Of a stretch of DNA of 64,000 nt, positions 27,963 to 36,879 are shown piece after piece. Both the position numbers and the translations under genes were made by a program. Positions within the stretch are counted from its first letter, which is position 1; each line of letters begins with the position of its first letter. The DNA comes from Ancylobacter defluvii. Lineage in GTDB: Bacteria; Pseudomonadota; Alphaproteobacteria; Rhizobiales; Xanthobacteraceae. Where the stretch lies: NCBI RefSeq assembly GCF_018390605.1, contig NZ_JAHBGD010000024.1:434001-498000 (forward strand), given 5' to 3'. Under the pieces are notes generated by a model. The model saw only the letters and a program-made list of their open reading frames with translations, did no database searches and was not told the DNA's origin.

Positions 27963-28783
27963 CAGCTGACCTTTCCTGAAAGTTGCGAATGGGAATCGTC
28001 CGGCGATCGGCCGGCGAGAAGGAAGACGCCCTCGGGCTGGCGGCCGGCGAGCAGCACGCGGCCGGTCGAGGGCTCGGGGGCGGGGCCGCCGGGCGCGGTG
28101 AGCACCAGCGTGCTCAGGGCAAGGCGCACCCGGCCGCCGGTGAAGACACCGCCGATGGCAGAGACGGTGACCGGCGTATCGGCATAGAAGGCCTGCGGGC
28201 CGATGACGCCGATATTGGTGGAGCCGATCGCCCCGCCGAGCCCGTCGCCGAACTTGCCCGCCTCGCCGGTGATCCCGATGCGACAGGCGCTGGCGCCGGT
28301 GATGGCGACGAGAATGCGGCTGGCCACGCCGAGGCAGATCGCCCGGTCGGGGATGACGAGCGCGGTCGTCACCGAAGCGCCGGCAAGGTCGATCTCGGTC
28401 TCGTCCACCCGCAGCGCCACCCCGGCACCGGAGGGCGAGAAGGCCAGCGCGTCGCGCCAGCCGGTGCCGTCGAAGCCGACGCTGCGCCCCTCGGCGACGA
28501 CATGCGCCCGCCATCCGGCACGGGGGGACAGGAACCGCCAGCCGGCGCCGTCATGCAGCGCCACCGTCCCGCCCCGCCCGATCCAGTCGCCGCCGGCGCC
28601 GGCGGCGACGATGTGACGGTCGCCGGGGGACGGCGCCGAAGGCGGCGCGGTGCGCGTGCGGTCGATCACCGCCAGTTGCACCGCGGCATCCAGCAGCAGC
28701 AGGGCCTCGTTGTGGGTCACGTGCTTCTGCGCCTGCGCCGCCGCGAGCAGCGGCAGCGCGAGCAACGGTGTCGTCTCGCTCAT
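27962..28783 (-). CDS. DUF2793 tail protein
   Basis: A 273-residue protein with the DUF2793 signature LLAAAQAQKHVTHNEALLLLDAAVQ (residues about 12-36, here cited in part: AAAQAQKHVTHNEAL). The domain is found in alphaproteobacterial prophages and gene transfer agents downstream of the host-specificity protein and likely attaches fibres to the tail tip. The remainder is beta-rich and glycine-rich. It is coupled to the SGNH-hydrolase gene and lies 39 bases beyond gp15. The function of the domain is not experimentally clear to me. Confidence 0.8.
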   Translation of the reverse strand: MSETTPLLALPLLAAAQAQKHVTHNEALLLLDAAVQLAVIDRTRTAPPSAPSPGDRHIVAAGAGGDWIGRGGTVALHDGAGWRFLSPRAGWRAHVVAEGRSVGFDGTGWRDALAFSPSGAGVALRVDETEIDLAGASVTTALVIPDRAICLGVASRILVAITGASACRIGITGEAGKFGDGLGGAIGSTNIGVIGPQAFYADTPVTVSAIGGVFTGGRVRLALSTLVLTAPGGPAPEPSTGRVLLAGRQPEGVFLLAGRSPDDSHSQLSGKVS

Positions 28784-28822
28784 GATTGTCTCGTGCTGTT
28801 GTGGCGATCAGGCCGGCGGATC

Positions 28823-31800
28823 TCAGGTGGCGAGCCGCGCCAGGAGCGGCGTTCCCGCCCCGACGCTGGCGGAGAGCTGCGCGATGCGCAGGTCGAGGAA
28901 GCTCTGGGCGGCACCGAAATCGGCGATCTCCTCCGCCGCTGGATAAATGAAGGCCGGGAGCGAAACCGCCACCGTCCGCACCACGGTGGTGCCGTCCAGT
29001 ACCTCGACCCGATAGGCTTCGGAGGCTTCGCCGAGCGGCACCTCCACGACGTCCCAGTTGTCGCCCTGCTGCCGGGTGCGGCGGATCCAGCCGATCTCGA
29101 CCCCCGCCGCCGTCCGCCGCGCCCGCGCATGCACCGGGGCAAGCGGCGTCAGCGCCCGGCCGGAGACGGTGGCGTCCAGCTGCGCGACGGCGGGGTCGCC
29201 ATGGTCGCGGTCGGCCCGCCCGGCCCGCAGCGTCAGCGCCCGGCCGACCAGCTCGGTACCCTCGGCCACCCCGGCGAGGTTGCGGTCGAGCCGCACGAAC
29301 AGCGTGCCGGCCGGCCATTCCATCGCCGCCCGCGCCTCGGTGCCGCCCTGCCCGCGCAGAAGCCCGCCAAGCGACCACAGCCGCGTGCCGACCAGTTCGG
29401 CCTCGGTGAACTGGATCACCTCGACGGCGCCGTCGGGGGCCATCAGCGCCGCCAGATTGGCGCCGTTCAGCACCGCCTCCTCGCTTGCCGCCGCCAGCAG
29501 TCCGCCATGCAGTTCGACCGTCAGCGGCGAACTGCGCTGCCACAGCCAGGGCGCCCCCGGCGCCAGCGGCTCGGTCAGCCGCCCCATCACCGAGGGCGCC
29601 GGCAGCGTCGCCACCCGCTCGAAGCTCGCCCCGTCGACGCCGCGCCACACCGCCAGCGCTCCCGGCCAGGGCGAGACGAAGCCGGCGAGCCAGACGAGCG
29701 TCGGCGTCGCCTCGCTCGCGGAAGGCAGCGCCGGCAGAGCGAGCACCGCCATCTCCGGCGGCCCGGCCGCCGCCGGCAGCGCCACGCCCGTCTCGCGCGG
29801 CTCGCGCACCGCCAGCGCGAACACGCCGGGATCGATGCTGCGGCCGGTCACCTCCCGCGCTTCGGTGTCGTCGATCTGCACGATCTCGACCAGCCGCCGC
29901 CGGCCGTCGCGGGTCACGCCGACCACGTCGCCGGGTTCCAGTGCCAGCGTCGAGGGCGGCAGGGCGAAGCGCACGCTCTCGCGTCCCGCCCACACGTCCT
30001 GCAGCCACATTTCGGCGAGGCCGGAGACCAGCCCGTCATGCGTCGCCATGGCGACATCGAGGCTGGTCTCGACCCGCGCCGCCCCGGCGAGCCGGCGCGA
30101 GGCCCCGGTGGAACGCCGGTAATCCGCCATCACATCGACAAAGCCGATGGCCACCGATAGCGGCAGCTCGCTTTCCGAGCCGCGGGTGAAGCTTGGGACC
30201 GGCCGACCCTCGTCGCCGAGGAAATCCTCGTCGGTCAGCTCCGCCTTCACCCGCCCGCCGCGCGGGCGCAACGCCATGCCGTCGCCATTCTCGGTCAGGT
30301 CGAAGCCGAACACACGGGCGAGCGGCTCCAGCGCCGCGCGGGCGCTCATCGGCCGGTCGACGACATAGCCATCGACCACTCCGCGCAGTTGCGAGGCGTC
30401 GAGCCCCGCCACCCCGGCATCGGCGGCGATTGCCGCGCAGGTCTCCGCAAGAGGCGCTGCGCCCAGCCGCCCGGTCAGCCAGTGGCCTGTCAGCCAGTTC
30501 GCCCCATCCGCCCACACATCGGTGGCGAGCGGAAACGCCGGGAACGGCCGCGCGTCCCAGGTCCAGGCATAGAGGCCGCCCGCCTCGATCATCCGCCCGC
30601 CCGGCAGGCCGGCGGCGACCGGATTGACCGCATCGGCGGCGAAGGCGTCGAACGAGGCTTCGAGATGCCGGCGCTGGATCAGGTCGTCGCGCCGGCCGCT
30701 GGAGAACGGCGGCAGGCCGTTTTCCACCGATTTCGGGTCGGGAAACACGCTCGGCCGGTTCGCGCCCTTGTCGACCGCCGCGCAGCCGATCTCGGTGAGC
30801 CGCACCGGCTTCGATCCCGGCACATAGGCGGTCGGGCTCGGGAGCCGCACCCCGCCGACGCGCTCGTGATGGGCACTGGCCCACCAGGCGGCGATGTCTT
30901 TCTGGCGGAACACCCAGGGTTCGCCATAGGCACCGTCGGTGATCGGCAGCCGGGTCTGGCTCGCCCGCCCCGCCTCGTCGGCATAGTACCAGTCGAAGCC
31001 CTCGCCGCCGGCGACATTGGCGGCGAGATAGGCGGTCTCGTAGCCGCTCTCATATTCCGCGGCGTCGAGATGCGCATTGCCGTCGCGCCAGTCGGCGAGC
31101 GGCGCGTACCAGTCGATGCCGATGAAATCGATCGCCGGCGCTGCCCACAGCGGATCAAGCGGAAACCGCACCTCGGCCCCGCCCTCCAGCGCATGCGAAC
31201 CGTATTCCGTCCAGTCGGCGGCATAGGAGACCAGCGTGCCCGCCCCCACCACCGCCTTCACCTCACCGGCCAGCGCCGCATAGGCGTTCGCCGCCGGATA
31301 GAGGCCGGAGCCGGCGCGCACCCGCGTCAGCGCCGCCATTTCCGAGCCGATCAGGATCGCCTCCACCCCGCCGGCCAGCACGCTGAGCTTGGCATAGTGC
31401 AGCGCCATGCGGTTGAGGCCCCATTCGACCGGGCCGGAATAGCTGACCTCGCCGCCGGCAATCGCGAAATGCGCCGCCGCCGCGCTGCCGAACAGCGCCG
31501 CCACCTGCGTCCCTGCCGTCGCGGTGCCGTCCGGCGAGCCGGGCCGCCCCGGCGCCGGATCGCAGCTGATGCGCCCGCGCCAGGGAAAGCCGGGCTGGTC
31601 GGCATTGCCGCTCCACGGGTCGGGCCGACCATTGCCGGCCGGCACGTCCATCATGATGAACGGGTAGAGCGTCACCTTGAGCCCGCGCGCCTTCAGCGCC
31701 TGGATGGCGCGCACCACGCTGCGGTCGGAGGGCGTGCCGCCATAGGCCGGACGCCCCTCATGCGAGCTGACCAGATGCGCATCGGCCCGCACGCGGCCGG

Positions 31801-32737
31801 CCACCCGCCACGCTTCGGTCGTCGTGCCGGCCTTGACGGTCTTGTCCCGCCGCTCGACGCCGGGATGCACCTCGCAGTGGCCCGCCCGCAGGTCGGTGCC
31901 GAACCACGACACCACCAGCGCCACCCGCTCGAGATTGGGACAGCAGGCGAGCAGCCGGTCGAGCGACGCCTCGAAATCGCTGTCGGCGACGGTGACATGG
32001 CGGTTCTCCGCCGCATAGGCGCCCGGACCTCGCGCCTGCACCAGCTCCGTGGTGTCGTAGCCGAATTCGGTGGCGGCGGGGATCATCGTCACCGCCTTGA
32101 GGCGCGGCTCCAGCGCCCCGACCGCCCGCTCCACCTCGACGGAGAGCTGCGGCAGCCGGTTGCCGAAATCGGCCAGCGGCAGCCGCTCGAAGACGAGATA
32201 AGCGAGCCCGCGATAGGCCGGCGCGCTCTCGCCGTGCAGCGCCGCGATCAGCGGGTCGGGCATCTGCTGCTCGCCGCCGAGATAGGTGCGGACGTTCAAC
32301 CCCTGCAGGTCCAGCTCGCGGCCATCGGCCCAGACCCGGCCGATCCAGCTCACCGGTCCCTCGCTGAGCCCGACGGCGAAGCTGGCATAGTAGGTATAGG
32401 TCGTGGTGGTGCTGCTGCCGCCGCCGAGCGAGGATCCCTTGCCGCCTGCCGAGGTGGTTTCGGTCGAGACCACCTCCTCGACATCCGCCGCCCAGATCAG
32501 CTGCGCCGAAAGCCGCGCGCGGCCATAGAGCCGCGGCATCGGCGCCCCGTCGACCGAGGTCATGACGTCGAGATCGGCGAGGCGCGGGCCTTCCACCGAG
32601 CGGCCGGGTGTGAGCAGCGCCCGGTCGATCACCGCGCCGCCGAGCGCGCCGATGGCGCGGCCGGCAATGGCGCCGAGCGGCCCGAACAGCGAGCCGCCCA
32701 GCGCCGCCCCCGCGCCGCCGAGAATAAGTGTCGCCAT
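28823..32737 (-). CDS. GTA gp15-type baseplate/host-specificity protein
   Basis: A 1304-residue megatron-type protein, the largest of the cluster. The N-terminus has a glycine-rich hydrophobic stretch (LGGAGAALGGSLFGPLGA). A GTA TIM-barrel domain (roughly 430-740, with AILIGSEMAAL and FIGIDWYAPL) resembles glycoside hydrolases, followed by phage-tail and C-terminal beta domains. In Rhodobacter GTA the homologue caps the tail and contacts recipient cells. No Shine-Dalgarno sequence is evident before the chosen ATG (MATLILGG). Further upstream sequence is repeat DNA and not coding. Confidence 0.9.
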   Translation of the reverse strand: MATLILGGAGAALGGSLFGPLGAIAGRAIGALGGAVIDRALLTPGRSVEGPRLADLDVMTSVDGAPMPRLYGRARLSAQLIWAADVEEVVSTETTSAGGKGSSLGGGSSTTTTYTYYASFAVGLSEGPVSWIGRVWADGRELDLQGLNVRTYLGGEQQMPDPLIAALHGESAPAYRGLAYLVFERLPLADFGNRLPQLSVEVERAVGALEPRLKAVTMIPAATEFGYDTTELVQARGPGAYAAENRHVTVADSDFEASLDRLLACCPNLERVALVVSWFGTDLRAGHCEVHPGVERRDKTVKAGTTTEAWRVAGRVRADAHLVSSHEGRPAYGGTPSDRSVVRAIQALKARGLKVTLYPFIMMDVPAGNGRPDPWSGNADQPGFPWRGRISCDPAPGRPGSPDGTATAGTQVAALFGSAAAAHFAIAGGEVSYSGPVEWGLNRMALHYAKLSVLAGGVEAILIGSEMAALTRVRAGSGLYPAANAYAALAGEVKAVVGAGTLVSYAADWTEYGSHALEGGAEVRFPLDPLWAAPAIDFIGIDWYAPLADWRDGNAHLDAAEYESGYETAYLAANVAGGEGFDWYYADEAGRASQTRLPITDGAYGEPWVFRQKDIAAWWASAHHERVGGVRLPSPTAYVPGSKPVRLTEIGCAAVDKGANRPSVFPDPKSVENGLPPFSSGRRDDLIQRRHLEASFDAFAADAVNPVAAGLPGGRMIEAGGLYAWTWDARPFPAFPLATDVWADGANWLTGHWLTGRLGAAPLAETCAAIAADAGVAGLDASQLRGVVDGYVVDRPMSARAALEPLARVFGFDLTENGDGMALRPRGGRVKAELTDEDFLGDEGRPVPSFTRGSESELPLSVAIGFVDVMADYRRSTGASRRLAGAARVETSLDVAMATHDGLVSGLAEMWLQDVWAGRESVRFALPPSTLALEPGDVVGVTRDGRRRLVEIVQIDDTEAREVTGRSIDPGVFALAVREPRETGVALPAAAGPPEMAVLALPALPSASEATPTLVWLAGFVSPWPGALAVWRGVDGASFERVATLPAPSVMGRLTEPLAPGAPWLWQRSSPLTVELHGGLLAAASEEAVLNGANLAALMAPDGAVEVIQFTEAELVGTRLWSLGGLLRGQGGTEARAAMEWPAGTLFVRLDRNLAGVAEGTELVGRALTLRAGRADRDHGDPAVAQLDATVSGRALTPLAPVHARARRTAAGVEIGWIRRTRQQGDNWDVVEVPLGEASEAYRVEVLDGTTVVRTVAVSLPAFIYPAAEEIADFGAAQSFLDLRIAQLSASVGAGTPLLARLAT

Positions 32738-32822
32738 GAGAGGATTCCATTTGGGATCAAAGGGGTGGCACGGCGCCGATGCACGCGGCGAGGGCACCCG
32801 CCCGGCTCGCGCGAAGCCAAAT

Positions 32823-32924
32823 GCAGCCGTCGTCCCGGCCGCGGCGAAGCGGAGAGCCGGGATCGCTCTCCGCTGTATGCGCGATCCCGGATCGGCCTGC
32901 GGTCGTCCGGGATGACGGCTTCCG
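32823..32924. repeat. Palindromic element with GTC.CCGG / CCGGGATGAC ends
   Basis: The ends CCGTCGTCCCGG and CCGGGATGACGG face each other, and an inner GGAGAGCCGGGATC/GATCGCTCTCC pair forms a second stem. Such elements are common between genes in Hyphomicrobiales. Only one copy is seen in the window. Confidence 0.6.
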
Positions 32925-32928
32925 GCCC

Positions 32929-33049
32929 CTTCCTTTCCTCTCCCCATTGGGGAGCGGTGGCCCGCGAAGCGGGTCGGTGAGGGGAGACAACATTGGGAAG
33001 CGTCGAGCCTCCCTTACCCCACCCCATCCCCACGGGGAGAAGGGGCAGG
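32929..33049. repeat. Dispersed CTCTCCCC repeat, copy 1
   Basis: Contains CCTCTCCCCATTGGGGAG, the GCCCGCGAAGCGGGTCGGTG block and a closing CACGGGGAGAAGGGG. The same blocks recur at 39266, 41837 and 51795. Confidence 0.75.
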
Positions 33050-33063
33050 TCGTTCCAGCCTCC

Positions 33064-33504
33064 TCACTCCGCTCCCGGAAAGGCGAAGGCGAACGCCAGC
33101 CGGCGCCGCCACCAGGGCGCGAAGGCCACCTCCGCCACCGCCGCGCCGTCATGGGCGTGCACCATGCGGTCCGGCGTCACCAGGATCGCCGCATGCTTGG
33201 CCGGCAGATGCGCTCGCCAGCGGAACAGCAGCACGTCGCCCGGCCGCACGGCCTCCAGCGCCACCGGCACGAGATGCCGGAAGCCGGCCCCGGCCAGTTG
33301 CTCGGCCCGCTTGGCCTCCGCCCAGTCCGGCGCATAGGCCGGCAGCGTCTCGGGCTCGGCGCCGATCGCCGCCCGCCACACCCCGCGCACCAGGCCGAGG
33401 CAGTCGGCCCCCGCGCCCTTGCACGAGGCGCGGTGAAGATAGGGCGTGCCGATCCACGCGCGGGCTTCCTCGATCACCCGCGCCCGCAATTCCATGCCGC
33501 TCAT
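33064..33504 (-). CDS. GTA gp14-type NlpC/P60 peptidase
   Basis: A 146-residue NlpC/P60 cysteine peptidase expected to cut peptidoglycan peptides during particle entry. The nucleophile is C35 in GAGADCLGL and the histidine lies in AKHAAILVT (near residue 108). The start MSGMELRAR is one base beyond the gp13 stop; a second ATG three codons on is possible. Homologues in Rhodobacter GTA are tail-tip peptidases. The gene order gp13-gp14-gp15 is conserved. Confidence 0.9.
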   Translation of the reverse strand: MSGMELRARVIEEARAWIGTPYLHRASCKGAGADCLGLVRGVWRAAIGAEPETLPAYAPDWAEAKRAEQLAGAGFRHLVPVALEAVRPGDVLLFRWRAHLPAKHAAILVTPDRMVHAHDGAAVAEVAFAPWWRRRLAFAFAFPGAE

Positions 33505-33505
33505 G

Positions 33506-34372
33506 TCAGCTGCCCCCCGGCCGCGCGATGCGCACCACCGCGTCATTGCCGGGCATATGCGGCATGCCGCGGAAGTTCGTCGCGTTGGAAAAACGGTCGC
33601 GACAGGTCGAGAGCCGCTTGTCGCAGCCGGCGGTGACGGTAAAGGCCTCACCCGCCGCCAGAGGCTCCGGCGGCCGCTGCCACAGCTCGATCCGCACCGC
33701 GCCGCCAGTCTTTCCGTGCGTCTTCACCTCGGTGGCGAAGCCCTGATTGGCGCCACCGGTGAAGGCGAGCCGCCCCTGGGTGAACCGGCCCGCCGCGAAG
33801 CCGTCGAGCCCGTCCGCGCGGAACAGCCCGGCGCCCTCCACCACCGCCACCACTCCCTCGCCGCGCAAGCCCGGCGCCGCGAGATCGACCCGGCAGCGCG
33901 CATCGCCGAGATCGGCATCGCAGCTCCGCGTGAACAGCCGCCCGCGCACCTGCCCGAGCGCATCGGACAGCGCCCGCAATTCGGCGACGAACACCCCGTT
34001 CTCGCGCCGCACCTCGCCGAGATGGCCCCGCCGCAGCCGGAGGAAGCTGGCCGGGTTCGACCAGTCGACCAGCAACAGCTCCACCGCCGCGCCGTCATAG
34101 AGCCCGGCCGCGAGATCCCGCTCGTCGAGCTGGTCGGCGGCCAACGCCCCCGTGAGTTCGCCGCCGGCGGCGGAAAATCCCAGCGCCGCCGGGTTCTCGC
34201 TGCCGCCGACGCCGGCCGCCGCCAGGAACAGCGTGCCATCCACCGTCAGGTCGCCATCGTGCTCGGTCAGCCCCAGCACCGCGCCGTCGCGGCGGGTGAG
34301 CCGCCAGCAACGCGCCAGCGTCGTCGCGCCGGTGGCCAGCGCGGCGGAAAATTCCGTCGGCAGCGTCCTCAT
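33506..34372 (-). CDS. GTA gp13-type tail hub protein (DUF2163)
   Basis: A 288-residue DUF2163 protein. Paired cysteines in RSCDADLGDARC (near 151-162) and AGCDKRLSTC (near 249-258) are the expected metal or Fe-S cluster ligands; the Rhodobacter GTA hub protein was reported to hold such a cluster. It should form the distal tail hub. Start and gp12 stop overlap as ATGA. Confidence 0.9.
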   Translation of the reverse strand: MRTLPTEFSAALATGATTLARCWRLTRRDGAVLGLTEHDGDLTVDGTLFLAAAGVGGSENPAALGFSAAGGELTGALAADQLDERDLAAGLYDGAAVELLLVDWSNPASFLRLRRGHLGEVRRENGVFVAELRALSDALGQVRGRLFTRSCDADLGDARCRVDLAAPGLRGEGVVAVVEGAGLFRADGLDGFAAGRFTQGRLAFTGGANQGFATEVKTHGKTGGAVRIELWQRPPEPLAAGEAFTVTAGCDKRLSTCRDRFSNATNFRGMPHMPGNDAVVRIARPGGS

Positions 34373-35010
34373 GGCCGTATCTCCAAAATCGGGATGCGCG
34401 GGATCTGCCCGGCCTCGAAGGCGGTGAGGTTCACCTCGAGAAAGTCGGTGTCGAAGCGCACCGGCACGTCGAACTGAAAACCCGCCGTCACCGCCGCTCC
34501 CGCCCCCGGCACATGGCCGGCGAAGAAGGTGACGGTGCCGAGCGTGGCATCGAGCGCGTAATGCGTCCCCTCGGCCCGCTCGGCGCCGTCCACCGCCACC
34601 CGCACCGTGCCGCCGACCGGCTTGGCGATCGGCCGCGCATAGGGCGCATGCGCGCCGCCATAGGTCTTGGTGAGCGCGAACTGCGCCTGCGTGCCGGTGC
34701 CGGTGCCGAGCGCCTGGTCGAGCGGCCCGGGCGCCGTACCCGGCGCGGCCGAGGAATGATCCAGCCGGTCGCGCCAGCGAAAGCCGGTGAGCCGCCCGCG
34801 CCGCTCCTCGAAGAAGGCGACCACGCTGGCGAGCTGGACCAGCGAGGTGACGCCGTAGCCGGCGTCCCAGCGCCGCCGCGAATGGGCGAGGCGGGTATTG
34901 CGTTCCTCGCGGCCGGTCAGGGTGGTGACGATCTCGGTCGCCCGCTCCGGCCCGCCCGCCGCGCCGAGCGCGATGTCGAGCGGGAACAGCACCTCGTGGA
35001 AGGCGGCCAT
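34369..35010 (-). CDS. GTA gp12-type distal tail protein (DUF2460)
   Basis: A 213-residue DUF2460 protein. The N-terminal FHEVLFPLDIALGAAGGPER block and the RRRWDAGYGV segment (near 45-54) are typical. It should form the distal tail ring between tail tube and hub. AAAGG lies before the ATG. It is coupled to gp13 through a four-base overlap. Confidence 0.9.
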   Translation of the reverse strand: MAAFHEVLFPLDIALGAAGGPERATEIVTTLTGREERNTRLAHSRRRWDAGYGVTSLVQLASVVAFFEERRGRLTGFRWRDRLDHSSAAPGTAPGPLDQALGTGTGTQAQFALTKTYGGAHAPYARPIAKPVGGTVRVAVDGAERAEGTHYALDATLGTVTFFAGHVPGAGAAVTAGFQFDVPVRFDTDFLEVNLTAFEAGQIPRIPILEIRP

Positions 35011-35053
35011 GATCGAGCCTTTCGTTGCAAATGCGGGAGAGTGGCGAAGGGCG

Positions 35054-35650
35054 TCAGGCGCTGCGCTCGCCGCGCGCCACCGCGCGGCTTACCAGCCCGG
35101 CGAGATAGGCCTCCGAGCGCCGGAACGAGCCGGCATCGGGCGTCGAGACGTTGACGGTAACGTTCACCGCCCGCCCGCCGCCACCGGCGGCGACGCCGAG
35201 CCGGCCGTCCGCCCCGCGCGCCAGCGGCAGGATCGCCTCGGCGCCCGCCTCGCCCATCAGTCCGGTGCGCCCGCCGGCGAGCGGGAAATAGGTCGGGCTC
35301 GCCACCACCCCGCCGGAGGCGAACGGCACCACCCGGCCGCCCTCGAAGGCGCCGCCCTTCGCGAAGCCGAGCGCGCCGCCGAACAGCCCCTGCACCAGGC
35401 TGGCAAAGCCCTGCTCCACCGGCCGCAGGGCCATGTCGAGCGCCAGCGAGGACAGCCGCAGCCCGAGCGCGCGGATCACGTCGTCGGCCTCCTTGCCCTT
35501 CACCGCCGCGCCGGTGAGCGCATCGCCCACCGCCCGGCCGAAGCCGCGCGCCAGCCGCTCGGCATCGGAGAGTTCACGGCGGAAAGCGGTGGTGTCGGCG
35601 GAAATCTCGACAGTGAGGCTCTCCGCCGCGAAGGTGTCGTTCTCGGTCAT
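35054..35650 (-). CDS. GTA gp11-type tape measure protein
   Basis: A 198-residue tail tape-measure protein. An N-terminal helical region (SADTTAFRRELSDAERLARGFGR) is followed by a glycine-rich LFGGALGFAKGGAFEGG stretch and the conserved AGEAGAEAILPLARG-like block (near 134-146). It is short for a siphophage but close to the length of the Rhodobacter GTA protein, which fits a short tail. It is separated from gp12 by 43 bases. Confidence 0.87.
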   Translation of the reverse strand: MTENDTFAAESLTVEISADTTAFRRELSDAERLARGFGRAVGDALTGAAVKGKEADDVIRALGLRLSSLALDMALRPVEQGFASLVQGLFGGALGFAKGGAFEGGRVVPFASGGVVASPTYFPLAGGRTGLMGEAGAEAILPLARGADGRLGVAAGGGGRAVNVTVNVSTPDAGSFRRSEAYLAGLVSRAVARGERSA

Positions 35651-35683
35651 GTCGGCTCCGTCGGATCGGTAGGGACGTCGGGT

Positions 35684-35896
35684 TCAATCGGGAAACCGCG
35701 CCATCAGCCCGGCGAGGCCGGCGCGATCGAGCGGCAGGCGTGCGGGACCGGCGAGCGCGCGCATGGCGGCGGCGAGCTCGCGCGGGGTCAGCGCCCAGAA
35801 ATCGCGCGCGGCAAGCCGCAGCCGGCCGAAGCCGAAGGCCATGGCATCGGCCCAGGGAAAGGCCGCGACGGGCCGCGGACCATCGGCCGCGCTCAG
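35684..35896 (-). CDS. GTA tail assembly chaperone (gp10.1-type, phage TAC family)
   Basis: A 70-residue ORF in the position of the GTA tail assembly chaperone. The FPWADAMAFGFGRL and DFWALTPRELAAM blocks match the family pattern. No ATG, GTG or TTG lies in frame before the conserved part. The likely initiator is CTG at 35896, which overlaps the gp10 stop as CTGA; the first ATG inside (51 codons before the stop) would cut the FPW motif. The product probably coats the tape measure during tail assembly. Confidence 0.75.
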   Translation of the reverse strand: MSAADGPRPVAAFPWADAMAFGFGRLRLAARDFWALTPRELAAAMRALAGPARLPLDRAGLAGLMARFPD

Positions 35897-36276
35897 TCCC
35901 GCCGCGGCACCCGAGGGTCCGGCGGCGGCTCCGTCGCCGGCCGGCCGTCGTCCGGCACGCCGCCGAAGGTGGCGGCGATCAGCTCGCCGACGATGCGGGC
36001 GAAGCCGGTGGCCCCGCCGGGGGTGGTCATGTCGGCCACCTCCTCGATGCTGACCGACTCGCCGGCGCCGTTGAGCCCGGCGGCGATGATGCGCACGGCA
36101 TCGCGGGCGGAGAGCCGCCCGGCACCGAAGCGCTCGGCCAGCGCGACGAGGTCCTGCGCCCCGAAGGCATCCTCCAGCTCGGCCAGCGCGCCGAGGGTCA
36201 GCACCAGCCGGCGCCGGCGCCCGTCGAGTTCGGCGGCGATCTCGCCGCGATGCCGGTTGATCGCGAAAACGCTCAT
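35893..36276 (-). CDS. GTA gp10 family protein
   Basis: A 127-residue protein of the GTA gp10 family, likely an upstream part of the tail assembly chaperone system. The conserved core is FAINRHRGEIAAELDG and TLGALAELEDAFG (residues 4-45). The ATG at 36276 is preceded by GAGGAG nine bases away; an in-frame ATG at 36291 overlaps the gp9 stop and has no site. The end overlaps the chaperone ORF. Confidence 0.9.
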   Translation of the reverse strand: MSVFAINRHRGEIAAELDGRRRRLVLTLGALAELEDAFGAQDLVALAERFGAGRLSARDAVRIIAAGLNGAGESVSIEEVADMTTPGGATGFARIVGELIAATFGGVPDDGRPATEPPPDPRVPRRD

Positions 36277-36287
36277 CCGCCCGCTCC

Positions 36288-36695
36288 TCACAGCGCGACG
36301 AAGGCGAGTTCGCCGGCGCTCTCCAGCGCGATGTCGAAAGTCACCTCGCGGTCGTGCTCGGCGGCGATCTCCAGCGAGGAGATCTGGAACGGCCCGGTAA
36401 CGGTGCCGAAATCCGGCACCAGCAGCTGGGCGTTCTGCACCGCGCCGTCGAAGAAGCTCTGGCGGATCAGCGCATCGGAGGCGGCGTCCTTGAACACGCC
36501 GGAGCCGGAGACGGACGCCCGCTTCACCCCCGCCCCGGCAAGCAGCTCGCGCCAGCGCCCGGCGCTCTCGGCATGGGTGACGTCGACCGTCTCGGTGTTG
36601 AAGGCGATCTGCCGCGAGCGCAGCCCGGCGACCGTCACATAGGCCGAGCCGTCATGGATCTTCAAAAGCAGGTCCTTGCCCTTTTGCGCGGCCAT
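36288..36695 (-). CDS. GTA gp9 major tail protein (TP901-1 family)
   Basis: A 135-residue tail tube protein. KGKDLLLKIHDGSAYVTVAGLRS (residues 5-27, here partial: GKDLLLKIHDG) and the DVTHAESAGRWREL block are typical of TP901-1-type tube subunits. AGGAGA precedes the ATG. A 217-base gap upstream, unusual within this compact cluster, carries a cluster of GANTC sites and direct repeats and may hold an internal promoter. Confidence 0.92.
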   Translation of the reverse strand: MAAQKGKDLLLKIHDGSAYVTVAGLRSRQIAFNTETVDVTHAESAGRWRELLAGAGVKRASVSGSGVFKDAASDALIRQSFFDGAVQNAQLLVPDFGTVTGPFQISSLEIAAEHDREVTFDIALESAGELAFVAL

Positions 36696-36748
36696 GGCCG
36701 TCTCCTGTTCTGGTAGTGAGGGACCGTTAACCGCCCTGCGGTAACCTT

Positions 36749-36879
36749 GAGTCAGTATCGGCAGCCAGCGACCGGCGCCGGCGGCACCTTCATCTTCTGA
36801 ATCAACATAAGGAAATGCCGCTAAGCGACTTCATCTTCCGATTCAGGATGAGGGTATCTTCCTGAATCGCAGCCGACTC
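36749..36879. promoter_or_regulatory. Cluster of five GANTC sites and three direct repeats before gp9
   Basis: GANTC sites lie at 36749-36753, 36799-36803, 36840-36844, 36864-36868 and 36875-36879. Read on the minus strand, GA(T/A)TC(A/G)GGAAGATGAAG-like units start at 36868, 36844 and 36803. The pair 36840-36848 and 36860-36868 is a perfect 9-base inverted repeat (GATTCAGGA/TCCTGAATC). An internal, methylation-sensitive promoter for the tail genes is a reasonable guess. Confidence 0.5.

Larger units (their letters stand above)
32738..33063. other. Gap between gp14 and gp15 filled by palindromic repeats
   Basis: No gene is seen in these 326 bases. The right part (32929-33049) is a copy of the dispersed CTCTCCCC/GGGGAG repeat and the left part (32823-32924) a second palindromic element. 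The rest is GC-rich spacer. gp14 and gp15 are much closer in most GTA clusters, so the repeats look inserted. Confidence 0.7.

Noticed and set aside
30389-32980. An 863-codon plus-strand frame opposite gp15
   Set aside because: Antisense shadow of the gp15 gene with no recognisable domain.
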